Both the position numbers and the translations under genes were made by a program. A model generated the notes under the pieces. That model made no database searches. It was not told the origin of the DNA and saw only the letters and a program-made list of their open reading frames with translations. 64,000 bases of DNA. It comes from JBBQER01 sp052148155. Lineage in GTDB: Bacteria; Actinomycetota; Acidimicrobiia; IMCC26256; PALSA-610. Positions 18,376 through 27,688 of the stretch are shown here, piece by piece (within the stretch, counting starts at the first letter, position 1; every line of letters begins with the position of its first letter). The stretch lies in contig JBKQIY010000201.1 in NCBI GenBank assembly GCA_052148155.1, forward strand, positions 22,090-86,089, written 5' to 3'.

Positions 18376-18852
18376 ATGACGGCGAGTATGCAACCGAACG
18401 ACGCGGTGGATGCGTTGGCGGAGATCCGCCAACGTCAACGGCAGGTGATCAACGCCGTGCGCATCCCATTGTGGTACTGGTGTTTGGTCGCCGGGTCGAT
18501 GATCGGCCTATCCGCGGCAGTTGATTCGCACCGGGCGGTTGCCGTCGGTCTCGGCGTGACCCTGTTCGTGTTGGTCGTCGCCGGCGCGTCGGCATGGCTC
18601 GTGTTCGGCTGGTACCGAGGCGCGCGCGTGCACCGCGACCTGCTCGGATCGGCGGCTGCGGTCAGCATCGTGGCCTTCGTGTGGCTGCTCGTCGGCGGAA
18701 CGCTTGCCCTCGCGTTCGGTCTGCGCGCCGCGCACGTCACGCACCCGGCGACGATCGCGTCTGGAGGCGCGGCGCTCGCAATCCTGGCCGGCGGACCGGC
18801 ACTCAACCGCAGGCTGCGACGCACCATGTTGGATCACGGTACGTCGGACTGA
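18376..18852 (+). CDS. Small integral membrane protein, hypothetical
   Basis: A 158-residue protein with a short cytoplasmic helix (ALAEIRQRQRQVINAVRIP). Four hydrophobic helices follow at about residues 33-50, 55-77, 92-115 and 123-140, ending in a basic tail. I do not recognise the family. It is followed after 2 nt by a winged-helix regulator on the same strand, so the two are almost certainly co-transcribed from the palindrome-bearing promoter. Such pairs of a small membrane protein and a winged-helix repressor are common in actinobacteria. A second in-frame ATG at 18388 is a possible start. Confidence 0.75.
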   Translation: MTASMQPNDAVDALAEIRQRQRQVINAVRIPLWYWCLVAGSMIGLSAAVDSHRAVAVGLGVTLFVLVVAGASAWLVFGWYRGARVHRDLLGSAAAVSIVAFVWLLVGGTLALAFGLRAAHVTHPATIASGGAALAILAGGPALNRRLRRTMLDHGTSD

Positions 18853-18854
18853 GC

Positions 18855-19154
18855 ATGATCCCGGCCGAATTCGATGAGCTGATCCACCCGCCGACTCGTC
18901 TTTCGATCGTCGCGCTGCTCGCGGCGACCGAGTGGGCGGACTTCAAGTTCATTCGTGACCGACTTGAACTGTCGGATTCCGCGCTGTCGAAACAACTCAC
19001 CACTCTCGCCGACGCGGGTTACATCACTATCCGCAAACGCTTCGTCGGCAAGCTGCCACGCACCTCCGCGAAGCTCACACGAACCGGGCGCAACGCGTTC
19101 AACCGTCACGTCACCGCGCTGCAAGCACTCATCACGCAACACGATGGACGCTGA
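18855..19154 (+). CDS. Winged-helix transcriptional regulator (PF13601-like)
   Basis: A 99-residue single-domain DNA-binding protein. The fold is that of small MarR/ArsR-like regulators of the PF13601 type. It has the helix IHPPTRLSIVALLAA, the recognition region LSDSALSKQLTTLADAGYI, a basic wing (TIRKRFVGKLPRTSAKLT) and a C-terminal dimer helix FNRHVTALQALI. The ATG at 18855 starts 2 nt after the stop of the upstream membrane-protein gene, indicating coupled translation. The perfect palindrome at 18311-18335 is its probable operator. No ligand-binding domain or Cys sensor is visible. Confidence 0.85.
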   Translation: MIPAEFDELIHPPTRLSIVALLAATEWADFKFIRDRLELSDSALSKQLTTLADAGYITIRKRFVGKLPRTSAKLTRTGRNAFNRHVTALQALITQHDGR

Positions 19155-19595
19155 GGCACCTCCCGTCATCACCGATCACCGAGCCGGGACACGGCCAATC
19201 GGGTTGCCCACGTCCTGCACCATCCCCGATGAAGACGTCACGCGCTCAAACGATCGATCGTGCTCAACACCCGGCGCGTGCGCACCGGCCGGTCCAACCA
19301 AGCACTTCCACGTCGAGTACCAGCGACAACTCGACGACGCGAGCCAATACTCGCGCGACGCGTTCGCTACGGTTCGAACGATATGCACGCGCCTGACATG
19401 ACTCGATGTCGACATGACGCAGGGCCCGCAGGCGCCTTGACCTGTCGACGGAAGCTAATAGACGTCGACGTCGCGGCCGACCAAATCATGCGGGCTCGCA
19501 CTGCGACGGCTCCGACACCCATCGGCGACTGATCCCAAGACGACCGATACCCGGCGATCCCAGATCGCGTGGTTCGACCCGCGTTCGAGGGCACG
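19155..19595. other. Intergenic region between convergent genes, nothing recognised
   Basis: About 440 nt between the winged-helix regulator and the minus-strand GNAT gene. No supported ORF or RNA element is seen. Confidence 0.35.
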
Positions 19596-20087
19596 TCACG
19601 TCTGGGCTGGGGCGTCATGATGTTCGGGGGTCATGTCGTAGGTGATCCAGGTCGTGCGGGTGGCGACGTGGTCATATACCGATCGTGCCCGGTAATTGTC
19701 GTCAGCGGTGGTCCAGCGGACGATCGCCCAGTCGCGTTCGGTCGCGATGCGGTTGATCTCCGCGAGGAGCGCGTCGACGACTCCAGTACCTCGAGTTGCC
19801 GGCTCGACGAAGAGGTCATCCAGGTAGCCGCACACCACGCCGCGAAGGGGACGCACCCATTCGCGTAGGTGCGCGAGGCCTTGCGGTTCGTCGATCTCGT
19901 TGCCTCTGTCGTCGACCGGTACCGCGACGAGTGCCTCGACGCTACGGTCGTCGTGGATCCATTGCCAGACTCTGCGCTGGTGCTCGTCGTTCGTGGGCCA
20001 CCCGTAGAAGTCCGCGTACCCTCGAAATAGGCGGGCCCACGGATCAAATTCGTCGCTTCGAACCGGCCGTATCTTCCAGGCGCTCAC
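19596..20087 (-). CDS. GNAT family N-acetyltransferase
   Basis: A 163-residue GNAT enzyme. Strand beta4 reads GYLDDLFVEPATRGTGV with the acetyl-CoA loop (here RGTGVVDALLAEI) at about residues 98-110. It is followed by WTTADDNYRARSVYDHVA, the usual C-terminal strand and helix of the family. The GTG at 20087 has AGGAGG six bases upstream, which fixes the start. Unlike the GNAT at 78-554 it resembles the diamine/aminoglycoside-type branch with a long insert after the first strand. The acceptor is unknown. Confidence 0.88.
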   Translation of the reverse strand: MSAWKIRPVRSDEFDPWARLFRGYADFYGWPTNDEHQRRVWQWIHDDRSVEALVAVPVDDRGNEIDEPQGLAHLREWVRPLRGVVCGYLDDLFVEPATRGTGVVDALLAEINRIATERDWAIVRWTTADDNYRARSVYDHVATRTTWITYDMTPEHHDAPAQT

Positions 20088-20303
20088 AGCGACCTCCTCG
20101 TCGACATGGTGTTCGCCGTGGTGAAGTTACTGAGCCTGGGCCACACTGACCGCTGCATTCTCCGCAGCGCAGCGTCCGCGCGCGACCGAAGTGCAAGAAA
20201 GGGTTGGATGACGCGCCATCGCCGTTCGGGCCCGGTCGCAAGATTCGTCACGCGCTATAGGTCGTCGCACGAGGACGGTCGTTTGGTGGTTTGGCAGGGA
20301 GGG

Positions 20304-21179
20304 TCACGGGTCGAGGCGGGCGTGTGCGTGTTGGAGTGCGGGGGATGGTCCGAGCGTCCAGCCGAGTGCGTCGATGAGTGCCCGGGCTGCGGGTTCGGAC
20401 ACGACTCGGCCCGTGACCGGTCCGGGTATCAGGAGGCCGAGCGTGAGTCGCTGGCGGAGTGGGATGAGACTGATCGCCCCGGCGAGCAGGATCGCGTAAG
20501 GGCCTCGCGCGGCGATCGGGAGCGCCGGCCACGTCAGGAAGCGGACCGCGGTGCGAGCCTCAGGTGTTGCGCGTTGCTCGGGGTGGTAGCGGATCCAGTC
20601 GTGCAGTTCTGCGGCCGAGGTGAGCGATTCGCGTACACCGAGCCGTGCGCCGAGTTGGGCCATTTCGGCGACGTAACGGTCGGCATCGTCGGATCGGAGC
20701 CCGGGCCCGATCCGCTGGTAGGCGAGCAGGAAGCTTTGCACTTCGACGTGATGCACCCACGCGAGCAGTTCCGGACAGTTCGCTGCGTAGGCCCGCCCAT
20801 CCGAAGCCTCCCCACTCACGCGGTCGTGGATGCCGTGCACCGCGGCGATCGCGTTGTCGGCGTCGGCGGTGGTCCCGTAGGTGGTTGTTGTGATAAATGC
20901 TGCGGTGCGCCCGAGACGGCCGAGCGGATCAGTGCGGTACTGCGAGTGCTGCGCCACGCCCGCCATCGCGAGCGGATGCAGCGTCTGCACGAGCAGCGCA
21001 CGGATACCACCAACCAGTACCGAGAGGTGCGAATGCACGCGCCAGGTGACACTGTCCGGACCGAACAAGCCAGCGTCGCCGGGCGCGGTCGGCGTGCCAA
21101 CCGCGGGTGCTCGGAACAGGCCCCGTACCGTCGTACTCGTTGCGCGACGCACGAACGTCACGGGATCGGACACACGCAC
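20304..21179 (-). CDS. MpaB/DUF2236 family oxygenase-like protein
   Basis: A 291-residue protein of the DUF2236 family, which includes the fungal MpaB oxygenase and the latex-clearing protein Lcp, heme-dependent enzymes that cleave polyprenyl chains. Family hallmarks are the HSHLSVLVGGIRALLVQTLHP segment (read in two parts: HSHLSVLVGG and LLVQTLHPLAMAGV), then QHSQYRTDPLGRL, and later HHVEVQSFLLAYQRIG. Conserved His residues in these segments may bind heme or diiron. The substrate cannot be inferred. It is likely cytoplasmic or peripheral. The gene stands alone, with no recognisable partner within 200 nt. Confidence 0.82.
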   Translation of the reverse strand: MRVSDPVTFVRRATSTTVRGLFRAPAVGTPTAPGDAGLFGPDSVTWRVHSHLSVLVGGIRALLVQTLHPLAMAGVAQHSQYRTDPLGRLGRTAAFITTTTYGTTADADNAIAAVHGIHDRVSGEASDGRAYAANCPELLAWVHHVEVQSFLLAYQRIGPGLRSDDADRYVAEMAQLGARLGVRESLTSAAELHDWIRYHPEQRATPEARTAVRFLTWPALPIAARGPYAILLAGAISLIPLRQRLTLGLLIPGPVTGRVVSEPAARALIDALGWTLGPSPALQHAHARLDP

Positions 21180-21468
21180 ACCATCACGTTACGGCAACGC
21201 GGCCGGGCCGCTTCGCATGTCGAGTTGTATCAGTTAATCGACGAGACCGGCGAATCTAGGCGTCGTCGGTGATACCGCCACAACGCGAGGTGCGCGCTTG
21301 CGACGGATGCCGGGTGCGGGACAGGTTCGCGAACGCTGGGGCCGTTCCTGGCGGTGGGTGGCTGGATTTATGGGACTGTCCGCTGTTTCGTTGTGTGCTG
21401 GTCTGCGCAATGCGCGCCGGGCCTCAGGTTCGCAAGGTTGGAGTGAGCGGCCGAAGTCGGCCGTCTCG

Positions 21469-21765
21469 CTATGAACCGGAGTTGTCGACGATCTGGGCGA
21501 TTTCGACGAAGTCGATGGTTGGCGCTACTCCGTAGAGATCGGTCACCCGGTCGCGCAACTCCTCTGAGAAGAACCGTTCTGCGGCGTCTTGCGACTCCCA
21601 GACGTAGAAGTTTGTGGCTCGCTGCTGTTTCTCGTCGAGTGTGAAGAACTTGAAGCGCAGGCTCGGCATGCCTTCGAACATGGCGCGGGCGTTTTCGGCC
21701 ACCTTGGTTACGCGAGCGCGATCGAAGTCGCCTTGGTAGTCGAACGTGACATTTACTCCGATCAC
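21469..21765 (-). CDS. Small ABM/YdhR-like monooxygenase-fold protein
   Basis: A 98-residue protein with a dimeric alpha/beta-barrel pattern: VNVTFDYQGDFDRARVTKVA, then FKFFTLDEKQQRATNFYVWES, then AERFFSEELRDRVTDLYG. This resembles YdhR or antibiotic-biosynthesis monooxygenase-like proteins of unknown substrate. The GTG at 21765 has GAGGAGG five bases upstream, which fixes the start against longer in-frame openings. It may be transcribed with the next minus-strand gene at 21993-22346, 227 nt upstream. Confidence 0.75.
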   Translation of the reverse strand: MIGVNVTFDYQGDFDRARVTKVAENARAMFEGMPSLRFKFFTLDEKQQRATNFYVWESQDAAERFFSEELRDRVTDLYGVAPTIDFVEIAQIVDNSGS

Positions 21766-21992
21766 CGTGCCTCCTCGGGTGCAGTACGGCCAGTCCGTGA
21801 CTCGGAACGAGGCGATGGTAATCGTGGCGGCGGTGAGTCGCCAGGGCCCGGCCGAGCGCGCGTACCCGCCGAATGGGCGTTGAGTTCCACGGCGGCGATT
21901 CGTCCGCTGGCAACCCCATACGGGATTGGTGAGGCGGAGATGGGCTACGAGCGACCTTGGCTGCCGAGACAGTCGCCGATTCGGCGCGCGTG

Positions 21993-22346
21993 TCAGCGGA
22001 CCTCTCGCTCCAGCTTCGACGCATTGTCGGTGAGTACGGCGCGCCACCCGGAATCGTCCCCGAAGTGGAAGTAAATGTGACCAACGAGCGACCCGTCTTC
22101 CTGCAGCGACGCCCAGCCACGCCCGCTTGCGGCATCGCCCTCATCGCTGCCATCCCACGAAAACTCGACAGCCGGCCGGCCTTCACGGGTTGTCTTGCGG
22201 CAGTCCATCCATCCTTCAACGGCGATAAAACGGAAGCAGCCCGAGTCATCCTTGCCGAACTCGATGAAGGCAGGACCGACCAAGTCGATCGCATCCCGAT
22301 CCCACAGATCCATCTCGACGATACGCCACCTCCCCGCAATGCGCAT
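21993..22346 (-). CDS. Conserved hypothetical protein (MRIAGRW... family)
   Basis: A 117-residue soluble protein whose start MRIAGRWRIVEMDLWDRDA, followed by IDLVGPAFIEF, belongs to a widespread uncharacterised bacterial family, as I recall it. Further family segments are FRFIAVEGWMDCR and VEFSWDGSDE, and the end GHIYFHFGDDSGWRA. It has no membrane segment or signal peptide. The ATG at 22346 is preferred over 22379 because AGGCGAGAG lies just upstream of it. The function is unknown; the pattern of beta strands suggests a small ligand-binding barrel. Confidence 0.8.
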   Translation of the reverse strand: MRIAGRWRIVEMDLWDRDAIDLVGPAFIEFGKDDSGCFRFIAVEGWMDCRKTTREGRPAVEFSWDGSDEGDAASGRGWASLQEDGSLVGHIYFHFGDDSGWRAVLTDNASKLEREVR

Positions 22347-22722
22347 TATCTCTCGCCTCACTGACACGTCGGCGAACATCTTGACGAGTACCGAGCAATC
22401 TTTCCAGGCGTGCGTCTCACCGTCCGGTACTGGGAGGCCCCGTGGGCGCGTGTTCGGGGAGCGTGATTGGCGACGCGCACATCGTCGACGTTCCTCTTCG
22501 TGGAAACCTGCGCGGGGGGCGCCGTTCTAACGCAAACACCGACTTTTCGCACGGCTGACTCTGGTTACAACTCGTTTCGTCCGCCCTGTGTGCGCGTCCT
22601 ATGTGATGAGAGCGAGTACGGATTTATCGCGTAGCAGGTTTAGACGTCGGCGCGGAACAAGCTGGCCGGAACGCGCTTGATCTTGGCGTGCTCTTTGCTC
22701 GGTACTCCGGAGCGGACGACGG
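22347..22722. other. Intergenic region, nothing recognised
   Basis: About 375 nt between two minus-strand genes. No ORF with a recognisable domain and no clear hairpin. Confidence 0.35.
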
Positions 22723-23121
22723 TCAGGCCTGCGCGATGCGCACGAGGTTGCCGGAGGGGTCGCGGAACGCGCAGTCGCGCGCGCCCCAGGGCTGGGAGGC
22801 CGGCTCCTGGAGGACCTCGGCGCCCGACGCCCGGACCTTCTCGAACGTAAGGTCGAGGTCGTCAGACCGGAAGATCGCAGCCTGCAGCGACCCCTGCGTT
22901 ACGAGCGACAGGAGAGCGTCGCCTTCGGTCTGCGAACGACCTCTATGCGGGTGGAACAGGACGATGCCGACGTCCTGGCCCGGGGCGCCGACGGTGACCC
23001 ACCGGAAGCCGTCGGAGGCAACGTCCTGTCGGACCTCGAGGCCGAGCGCGTCGCGGTAGAAGCCGAGCGCGTCGTCGGGGTCGTGGACAGGGATGAACAT
23101 TGCGGAGACGGTGATTGCCAT
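22723..23121 (-). CDS. VOC (glyoxalase/bleomycin-resistance) family protein
   Basis: A 132-residue protein with two VOC half-domains: ITVSAMFIPVHDPDDALGFY at the start and CAFRDPSGNLVRI at the end. These proteins use a metal to act as lyases, isomerases, dioxygenases or drug-binding proteins. The metal ligands are not all obvious (Glu in EVLQE, His in VHDPD). It lies 120 nt downstream of an AraC-type regulator on the same strand. That arrangement is common in actinobacteria and implies joint regulation. Confidence 0.82.
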   Translation of the reverse strand: MAITVSAMFIPVHDPDDALGFYRDALGLEVRQDVASDGFRWVTVGAPGQDVGIVLFHPHRGRSQTEGDALLSLVTQGSLQAAIFRSDDLDLTFEKVRASGAEVLQEPASQPWGARDCAFRDPSGNLVRIAQA

Positions 23122-23241
23122 GCAACGACTGTAGGAGCACCAACCCGTCGTGTGCTTCTCCGATCCTGCTCGGTGCCGCAGCGGGTCCGGCGTCCGGCAC
23201 CGCCCCATTCGGAGCCAACCGCCGGCGCAGGTCGGCAGCAG

Positions 23242-23652
23242 CTATACGGTGACCCTGGTGCGCCGCGGTCGCGTCGCGACCATACTCACGCACGACGGAA
23301 CGACCTCGTGGTCGCGGTAGTCACGCGCGCGGTACTGCGACGGCGTCTCGCCGACAATCTCAGTGAAGCGCGAACTGAACGAGCCGAGCGACGTGCAACC
23401 GACGGCGACGCAGGTGTCGGTGACGGACATCCCTTGACGCAGAAGAGCCTTCGCGCGCTCGATCCGTCGCGTCATGAGATAGGAGTAGGGCGTCTCGCCA
23501 TACGCCGCACGGAACTTGCGCGAGAAGTGCGCGGGCGACATAAGCGCGGCACGCGCCATGGTCGGGACACAAAGGCGTTGCGCGTAGTCGCGGTCCACGA
23601 GGTCGCGCGCCCGGCGCAGGTGCACGAGGTCGGCGATCTCCTCCGGTGTCAT
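23242..23652 (-). CDS. AraC family transcriptional regulator (DNA-binding domain only)
   Basis: A 136-residue protein made mostly of the tandem helix-turn-helix of AraC regulators: MARAALMSPAHFSRKFRAAYG (read as MARAALMSPAHF and RKFRAAYG), TPYSYLMTRRIERAKALL, then VTDTCVAVGCTSLGSFSSRF and the PSQYR end. No N-terminal sensor domain is encoded when the ATG at 23652 is used; in-frame codons further upstream look unrelated. It probably controls the VOC gene 120 nt downstream. Confidence 0.85.
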   Translation of the reverse strand: MTPEEIADLVHLRRARDLVDRDYAQRLCVPTMARAALMSPAHFSRKFRAAYGETPYSYLMTRRIERAKALLRQGMSVTDTCVAVGCTSLGSFSSRFTEIVGETPSQYRARDYRDHEVVPSCVSMVATRPRRTRVTV

Positions 23653-23848
23653 GCCGACGACGGTACTCAACCGGTCCCCCGATAGTGAAAAGCGCAGATC
23701 GAGGCCGCTCCGAAGTGCCTTCTGAGACGTCGCTCGCGCATACGAGCCCGCCGCGACGCGACCCGGCCTGCACGCACGCTCGAGAAGAGCGGTCCGGCGC
23801 GAGCGCGTCTCGTTGTCTCGCCCGGTCACCTTTGCGCGAGTGCCGCTA

Positions 23849-24484
23849 CTACGCCGCCAACGTCGTCGTCGTCGTCGTCGTCGTGGACGTAGCGGTAGTA
23901 GTTGTCGGGTCCGTCGTCGTCGAGCCGCCGGGTGTGGTCGACCGTGTAACGGTGAAGGGGTCGGTCGACGAATTCGTCCCGTCGTGGCCGACGGTCACCA
24001 TGGTCGACGGTACCGTGCTTCCACTAGAAGCGAAGTCGAACGTGATCGACGGCGCGCAACGTGTGAAGAAGTTGAGGCCACTGACGCCACGGGAGTTGCT
24101 GAACGCGAACGTGATGTCGTGTCGGGCTGCTGACAACAAGAACGAGTGGCGCGTTCCCAACCGCGTCGGCCGGATACCGACGAACGCACCGGGCGTCGTA
24201 ACCCTGACGCTGAACGTTCCTGCAGTTGCCGTGTAATGCGTAACTCGAATATGCCAACCGAAGTAATCGTGCCAGAGGTAGACGCCACCGTGAGTCTGCG
24301 GAGCGACGACCGCCGGTCGACCCTGCACCCACGCCGGCCAGGGGTCATCACGGGTCGCCGAACAGGTCGCTGGCAACGACGTTCGCGCGACCGCAACACC
24401 ACTCGTCGCGATCAGGGAACCCGCGATCAGGGTGACGCCCACCGCCCCGACCACCGCAATCCGGCGAACCCGTCCTGCCTTCAT
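23849..24484 (-). CDS. Secreted protein with Thr-rich C-terminal tail, hypothetical
   Basis: A 211-residue exported protein: signal peptide MKAGRVRRIAVVGAVGVT through GVAVA, a mature domain of about 130 residues with two Cys (in LPATCSAT and FTRCAPS), and a Thr/Ser tail. The very end is eight Thr then LAA, encoded by a (CGT)8 tract on the plus strand at 23861-23884, which could slip. Thr-rich segments often serve as flexible, possibly glycosylated, wall-spanning linkers; none follows here, so the tail may be a wall anchor or a truncated linker. GGGAG seven bases before the ATG at 24484 supports this start. No family is recognised. Confidence 0.7.
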   Translation of the reverse strand: MKAGRVRRIAVVGAVGVTLIAGSLIATSGVAVARTSLPATCSATRDDPWPAWVQGRPAVVAPQTHGGVYLWHDYFGWHIRVTHYTATAGTFSVRVTTPGAFVGIRPTRLGTRHSFLLSAARHDITFAFSNSRGVSGLNFFTRCAPSITFDFASSGSTVPSTMVTVGHDGTNSSTDPFTVTRSTTPGGSTTTDPTTTTATSTTTTTTTTLAA

Positions 24485-25205
24485 CGTCCACTCCCGATAT
24501 GACTCGATGCGACGGACATGACCATCCGTCACGCTGCGTCAATATCGGCGAGCGATTTCCGTCACAGAACGTGACATTCGTCTCTTTTTCCCGACCCGGA
24601 GGTGCCGACGTCTCGAGGTTCCGTCTCCACGGCGACCATCCTGACACCGTTGTGCCCTTGTCTACGTTGGGCGACCGCTCAGGCCTACGACTGACGGTTG
24701 AAGGCATGGCGAACCACTGCGGGCGTCGAGCGGCGAGGTTCATCATCGCGTTCGGACTCAACGGGCGGCATTGCGAACTCTGTTCGTGCGCCACATCGTC
24801 CTCGTGCTCGGCTTCTTTCACGACCGACCAGCCGCACCGGGACAGCCGATCAATCACGCCCACACTGCCCCAGAACCCCTGACGGCGCTCAACACGACTT
24901 CGTCGAACTCAGCAACTCGACTGAGCAAAGCCTGACCCTGCGCCTGCCGAGAAACCCGCCATATCGACATCCGAGGCCAGTTGCGCGCGTTCTTTTCTAA
25001 CCAACAGAGCTCCCCGCGCACCCCGCGAATCCGCGGCCACGACGATCGACATAGCCCTCGCGAGCAAGTGCCACGCACCCGAGTGGCACCGGCGGTGAAA
25101 GCCACGACGCGACGGTGCCGGAGATCGATTCCTTCCGACCCGCGTCCTCCTAGCCTTTGCTGAGGACAAAGGCGTTACGACGTCACTGCGAGGTGGTCTA
25201 CGCGT
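24485..25205. other. Intergenic region, no supported gene
   Basis: About 720 nt. A minus-strand frame 24560-24863 stays open but shows no domain. It likely contains the divergent promoters of the secreted protein and of SGNH/TylF cassette A. Confidence 0.35.
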
Positions 25206-26510
25206 GTGAGCGGTTGGGATGGCATGGATTCGGAGGGGGGCCGAGACCGGTCCGGTCTCGTACGTTGGGATCGTCGAGACGGTTTATCTCGCAAGGTGGT
25301 TTGCGTCGGCGATTCGATCACCTACGGAGCTGCGGGACGTGCGAAACCTTTGCTCGGCGTCGTTGGTTGGGTCGACCAGTTGCGATCTGCGCTCGCGGAT
25401 GGAACCGGGCTGGCAGGTGGCGGATTCCGCGGTCTGTGGCGGAGCGACGAGTGGACCCGAACTGGTTCGTGGACGCGGACGCCACCGACCGAGCTGTTCG
25501 ATGTCGCACCATTCGGGTACGGATACTTCAGCTCGGGATCGTCGGCCGACGGCCTCAGGTGGACGAAGCCGGATTGGATGGACGTCGCTGGCTTCGATCT
25601 CTACTGGTTTCACATGACAGGTACTGGCGACTGGCACTACCGCGTCGACGGTGGCGCATGGCGAGACAGCGGAGCTCGTTCGGAACCAGTGGACAACCGG
25701 CTGCACCGGCTGTTGGTTGCCGAGGCAGTCACCAGTCGGGTCGAGATCCGGGGACACGACAATGCCGGCGGTTGCATTGCCCCGATTGCCGGGATCAGTA
25801 CGTTTGCCAAACTGCCGGTCTCGAGCGCAACAGTGGTCCACAATCTTGGCTGCCCAGGTAACTGGCTGACCGGATTCTGTCGAACCTCGACTGGAGATCC
25901 GCTCGCGTTCCTTGACGACCTGCGGCCCGATCTCATGACCGTCCTCTTCTCGAACGACGCGATGTTCGAAATGCCCGCGAGATTTGGCTCCCAACTTCGG
26001 CTACTCGTTGACCGAGCCAGTGACTACGCCGACGTTCTCCTCATCAGCCCCTTCGAGCAGCGCTCACTTCGTCGCGTCGATGACGCGATCACCGTCGGAG
26101 GATCGAATGTGCTGCGCTCGCCCACGGCATCGTTCGGGCCGGCCGATGTGTCGCGCGCGGTCGCTGGTACGAACATTCCGAACAGGGCCAGCATTGCCGG
26201 CGTATTGTCGGCGCAGTCAGCGACGATGTCCTATACCGCGACCGGGTCGAGCAAGCTTGGAGAGTTGACCATCGGACGGCGTCGGACACCTGCGCAACAA
26301 TCTGCTCACCGGACGATCACCGCGGAGGTCGCGCGGGCGACAGGTTGTGCACTCCTCGACTTGTACGATGCGTGGGCTGGGATCGCAGGAACTGGTTGGG
26401 ACGCTGCGAACGCGCATGGTTTCATGGCTGACGCGCTTCACCCCTCGCAGTTGGGTCATGACGACATCGCGACCCGTGTCAAAGCGATGCTTCGTGTCGG
26501 CCCGCGCTGA
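25206..26510 (+). CDS. SGNH/GDSL hydrolase with inserted beta domain (cassette A)
   Basis: A 434-residue SGNH hydrolase. Block I is VVCVGDSITYG at about residues 31-41 with the nucleophile Ser; the block III Asn is in VTVLFSNDA; block V DALHPSQLGHDD supplies Asp and His. Between block I and block III an insert of about 130 residues (LFDVAPFGYGYFSSGSSAD..., GDWHYRVDGGAW) looks like a beta-sandwich, as in some carbohydrate esterases. A further insert follows block III. No signal peptide is visible, so a cytoplasmic or non-classically exported acyl-esterase or transferase acting on glycans is inferred. GTG at 25206 matches the start of the paralogue at 42588-43961. The TylF-like gene follows after 54 nt. 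Confidence 0.85.
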   Translation: MSGWDGMDSEGGRDRSGLVRWDRRDGLSRKVVCVGDSITYGAAGRAKPLLGVVGWVDQLRSALADGTGLAGGGFRGLWRSDEWTRTGSWTRTPPTELFDVAPFGYGYFSSGSSADGLRWTKPDWMDVAGFDLYWFHMTGTGDWHYRVDGGAWRDSGARSEPVDNRLHRLLVAEAVTSRVEIRGHDNAGGCIAPIAGISTFAKLPVSSATVVHNLGCPGNWLTGFCRTSTGDPLAFLDDLRPDLMTVLFSNDAMFEMPARFGSQLRLLVDRASDYADVLLISPFEQRSLRRVDDAITVGGSNVLRSPTASFGPADVSRAVAGTNIPNRASIAGVLSAQSATMSYTATGSSKLGELTIGRRRTPAQQSAHRTITAEVARATGCALLDLYDAWAGIAGTGWDAANAHGFMADALHPSQLGHDDIATRVKAMLRVGPR

Positions 26511-26564
26511 GACCGAGTGTGTGGCGAACCTTTCGCCTCATCGGGCGCCGCTAGCCTCGCGCGA

Positions 26565-27545
26565 GTGAAGCGCGACGCTGAGAAAGCCCCAAGGACTTGG
26601 TATCAACCATCGAAGTGGCGTAAGTCAACCGCGCACGAACGCAACACGCGATCGGTGAAGCGTCGGGTTTGGCTCGGGATCCGCTACGAGCGGGTGTCGC
26701 TTCCCTTAGCGGTATTCATGTTGTTCTCGAATCGCCGCTTCCACCCGAAGTACGGGATGACATGGCGTAGGAAAGCGGCGCTCGGTATTCGCATCTACCG
26801 CAACTGGCGACGCGTCCAGACGGGCATCTCCTACAAGGCCCACCTCGCAATCGCCGCCAAACTGCTGGAAATCCCTCCCGCGGTCCGCGGCGCCGTTGTG
26901 GAGTGCGGATGCTGGCTCGGCGGCACCACCACGAACCTCAGCATCATCTGCGACATCGTCGGACGCGAGCTCATCGTGTACGACTCCTTCGAAGGACTTC
27001 CCGCCCCCGAACCTGCTGACAACATGAAGCCCGAGATCAAAGGCGCCTTCCGAGGTGATCTCGAAGTCGTGCAGGAGAACATTCGCAGGTACGGCGTCAT
27101 CGAACGTTGCCAGTTCCGCAAAGGCTGGTTCAAAGACACACTTCCCAAACACAGTGAGCCGATCGTGCTCTGCTTTATCGACGTCGACCTGAAATCCAGC
27201 ATGCACGACTGCATCGTCAATCTCTGGCCGCACCTCACCGATCAGGGATACGTCTTCTTCGACGAGTACGTCCACCTCCACAATTGCGCCCTCTTCTTCT
27301 CCGAACGCTTCTGGCACGAATACATCGACGCCAACCCACCCGGCCTTATGGGCACCGGGACCGGCGTGGGCGTCGGACAGTATTTCCTTGGTCCGTGGCG
27401 CGGCCCGTCAGCATCCCCGCCGATCCAACGTCCAACCAGCGTCGCCTACACCCGCAAGGACTTCAATGGACTCTGGGATTACAGACCTGAAGCCCCGCCC
27501 GAGTACGCACAAGGCACGCGAAGTGGGAACTATGCCGGCGAATAG
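26565..27545 (+). CDS. TylF/MycF-type methyltransferase (cassette A)
   Basis: A 326-residue member of the macrocin O-methyltransferase family (PF05711). These are Mg2+- and SAM-dependent enzymes that methylate sugar hydroxyls in antibiotics and glycans. The SAM loop is VVECGCWLGGTTTNL at about residues 112-126. YDSFEGLPAP carries the acidic SAM-ribose contact, and metal-site candidates are FIDVDLKSS and FFDEY. The basic N-terminus (residues 1-60) is shared with the paralogue at 41627-42595. GTG at 26565 aligns with that paralogue's start. It is 54 nt after the SGNH gene and surely in the same operon. Confidence 0.85.
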   Translation: MKRDAEKAPRTWYQPSKWRKSTAHERNTRSVKRRVWLGIRYERVSLPLAVFMLFSNRRFHPKYGMTWRRKAALGIRIYRNWRRVQTGISYKAHLAIAAKLLEIPPAVRGAVVECGCWLGGTTTNLSIICDIVGRELIVYDSFEGLPAPEPADNMKPEIKGAFRGDLEVVQENIRRYGVIERCQFRKGWFKDTLPKHSEPIVLCFIDVDLKSSMHDCIVNLWPHLTDQGYVFFDEYVHLHNCALFFSERFWHEYIDANPPGLMGTGTGVGVGQYFLGPWRGPSASPPIQRPTSVAYTRKDFNGLWDYRPEAPPEYAQGTRSGNYAGE

Positions 27546-27688
27546 TCTCGACAGCTCTTATTGGCGGAACTGCGGGACCCTGACACGCACCGCGGGCAGG
27601 ACACCGCACCGACGGAGCGAACGCCCGCGCACGCCACGACCTGCCGCTGACGGCGAACGTGCCACTCCTCAGACTGTGTCGCTGGAAA

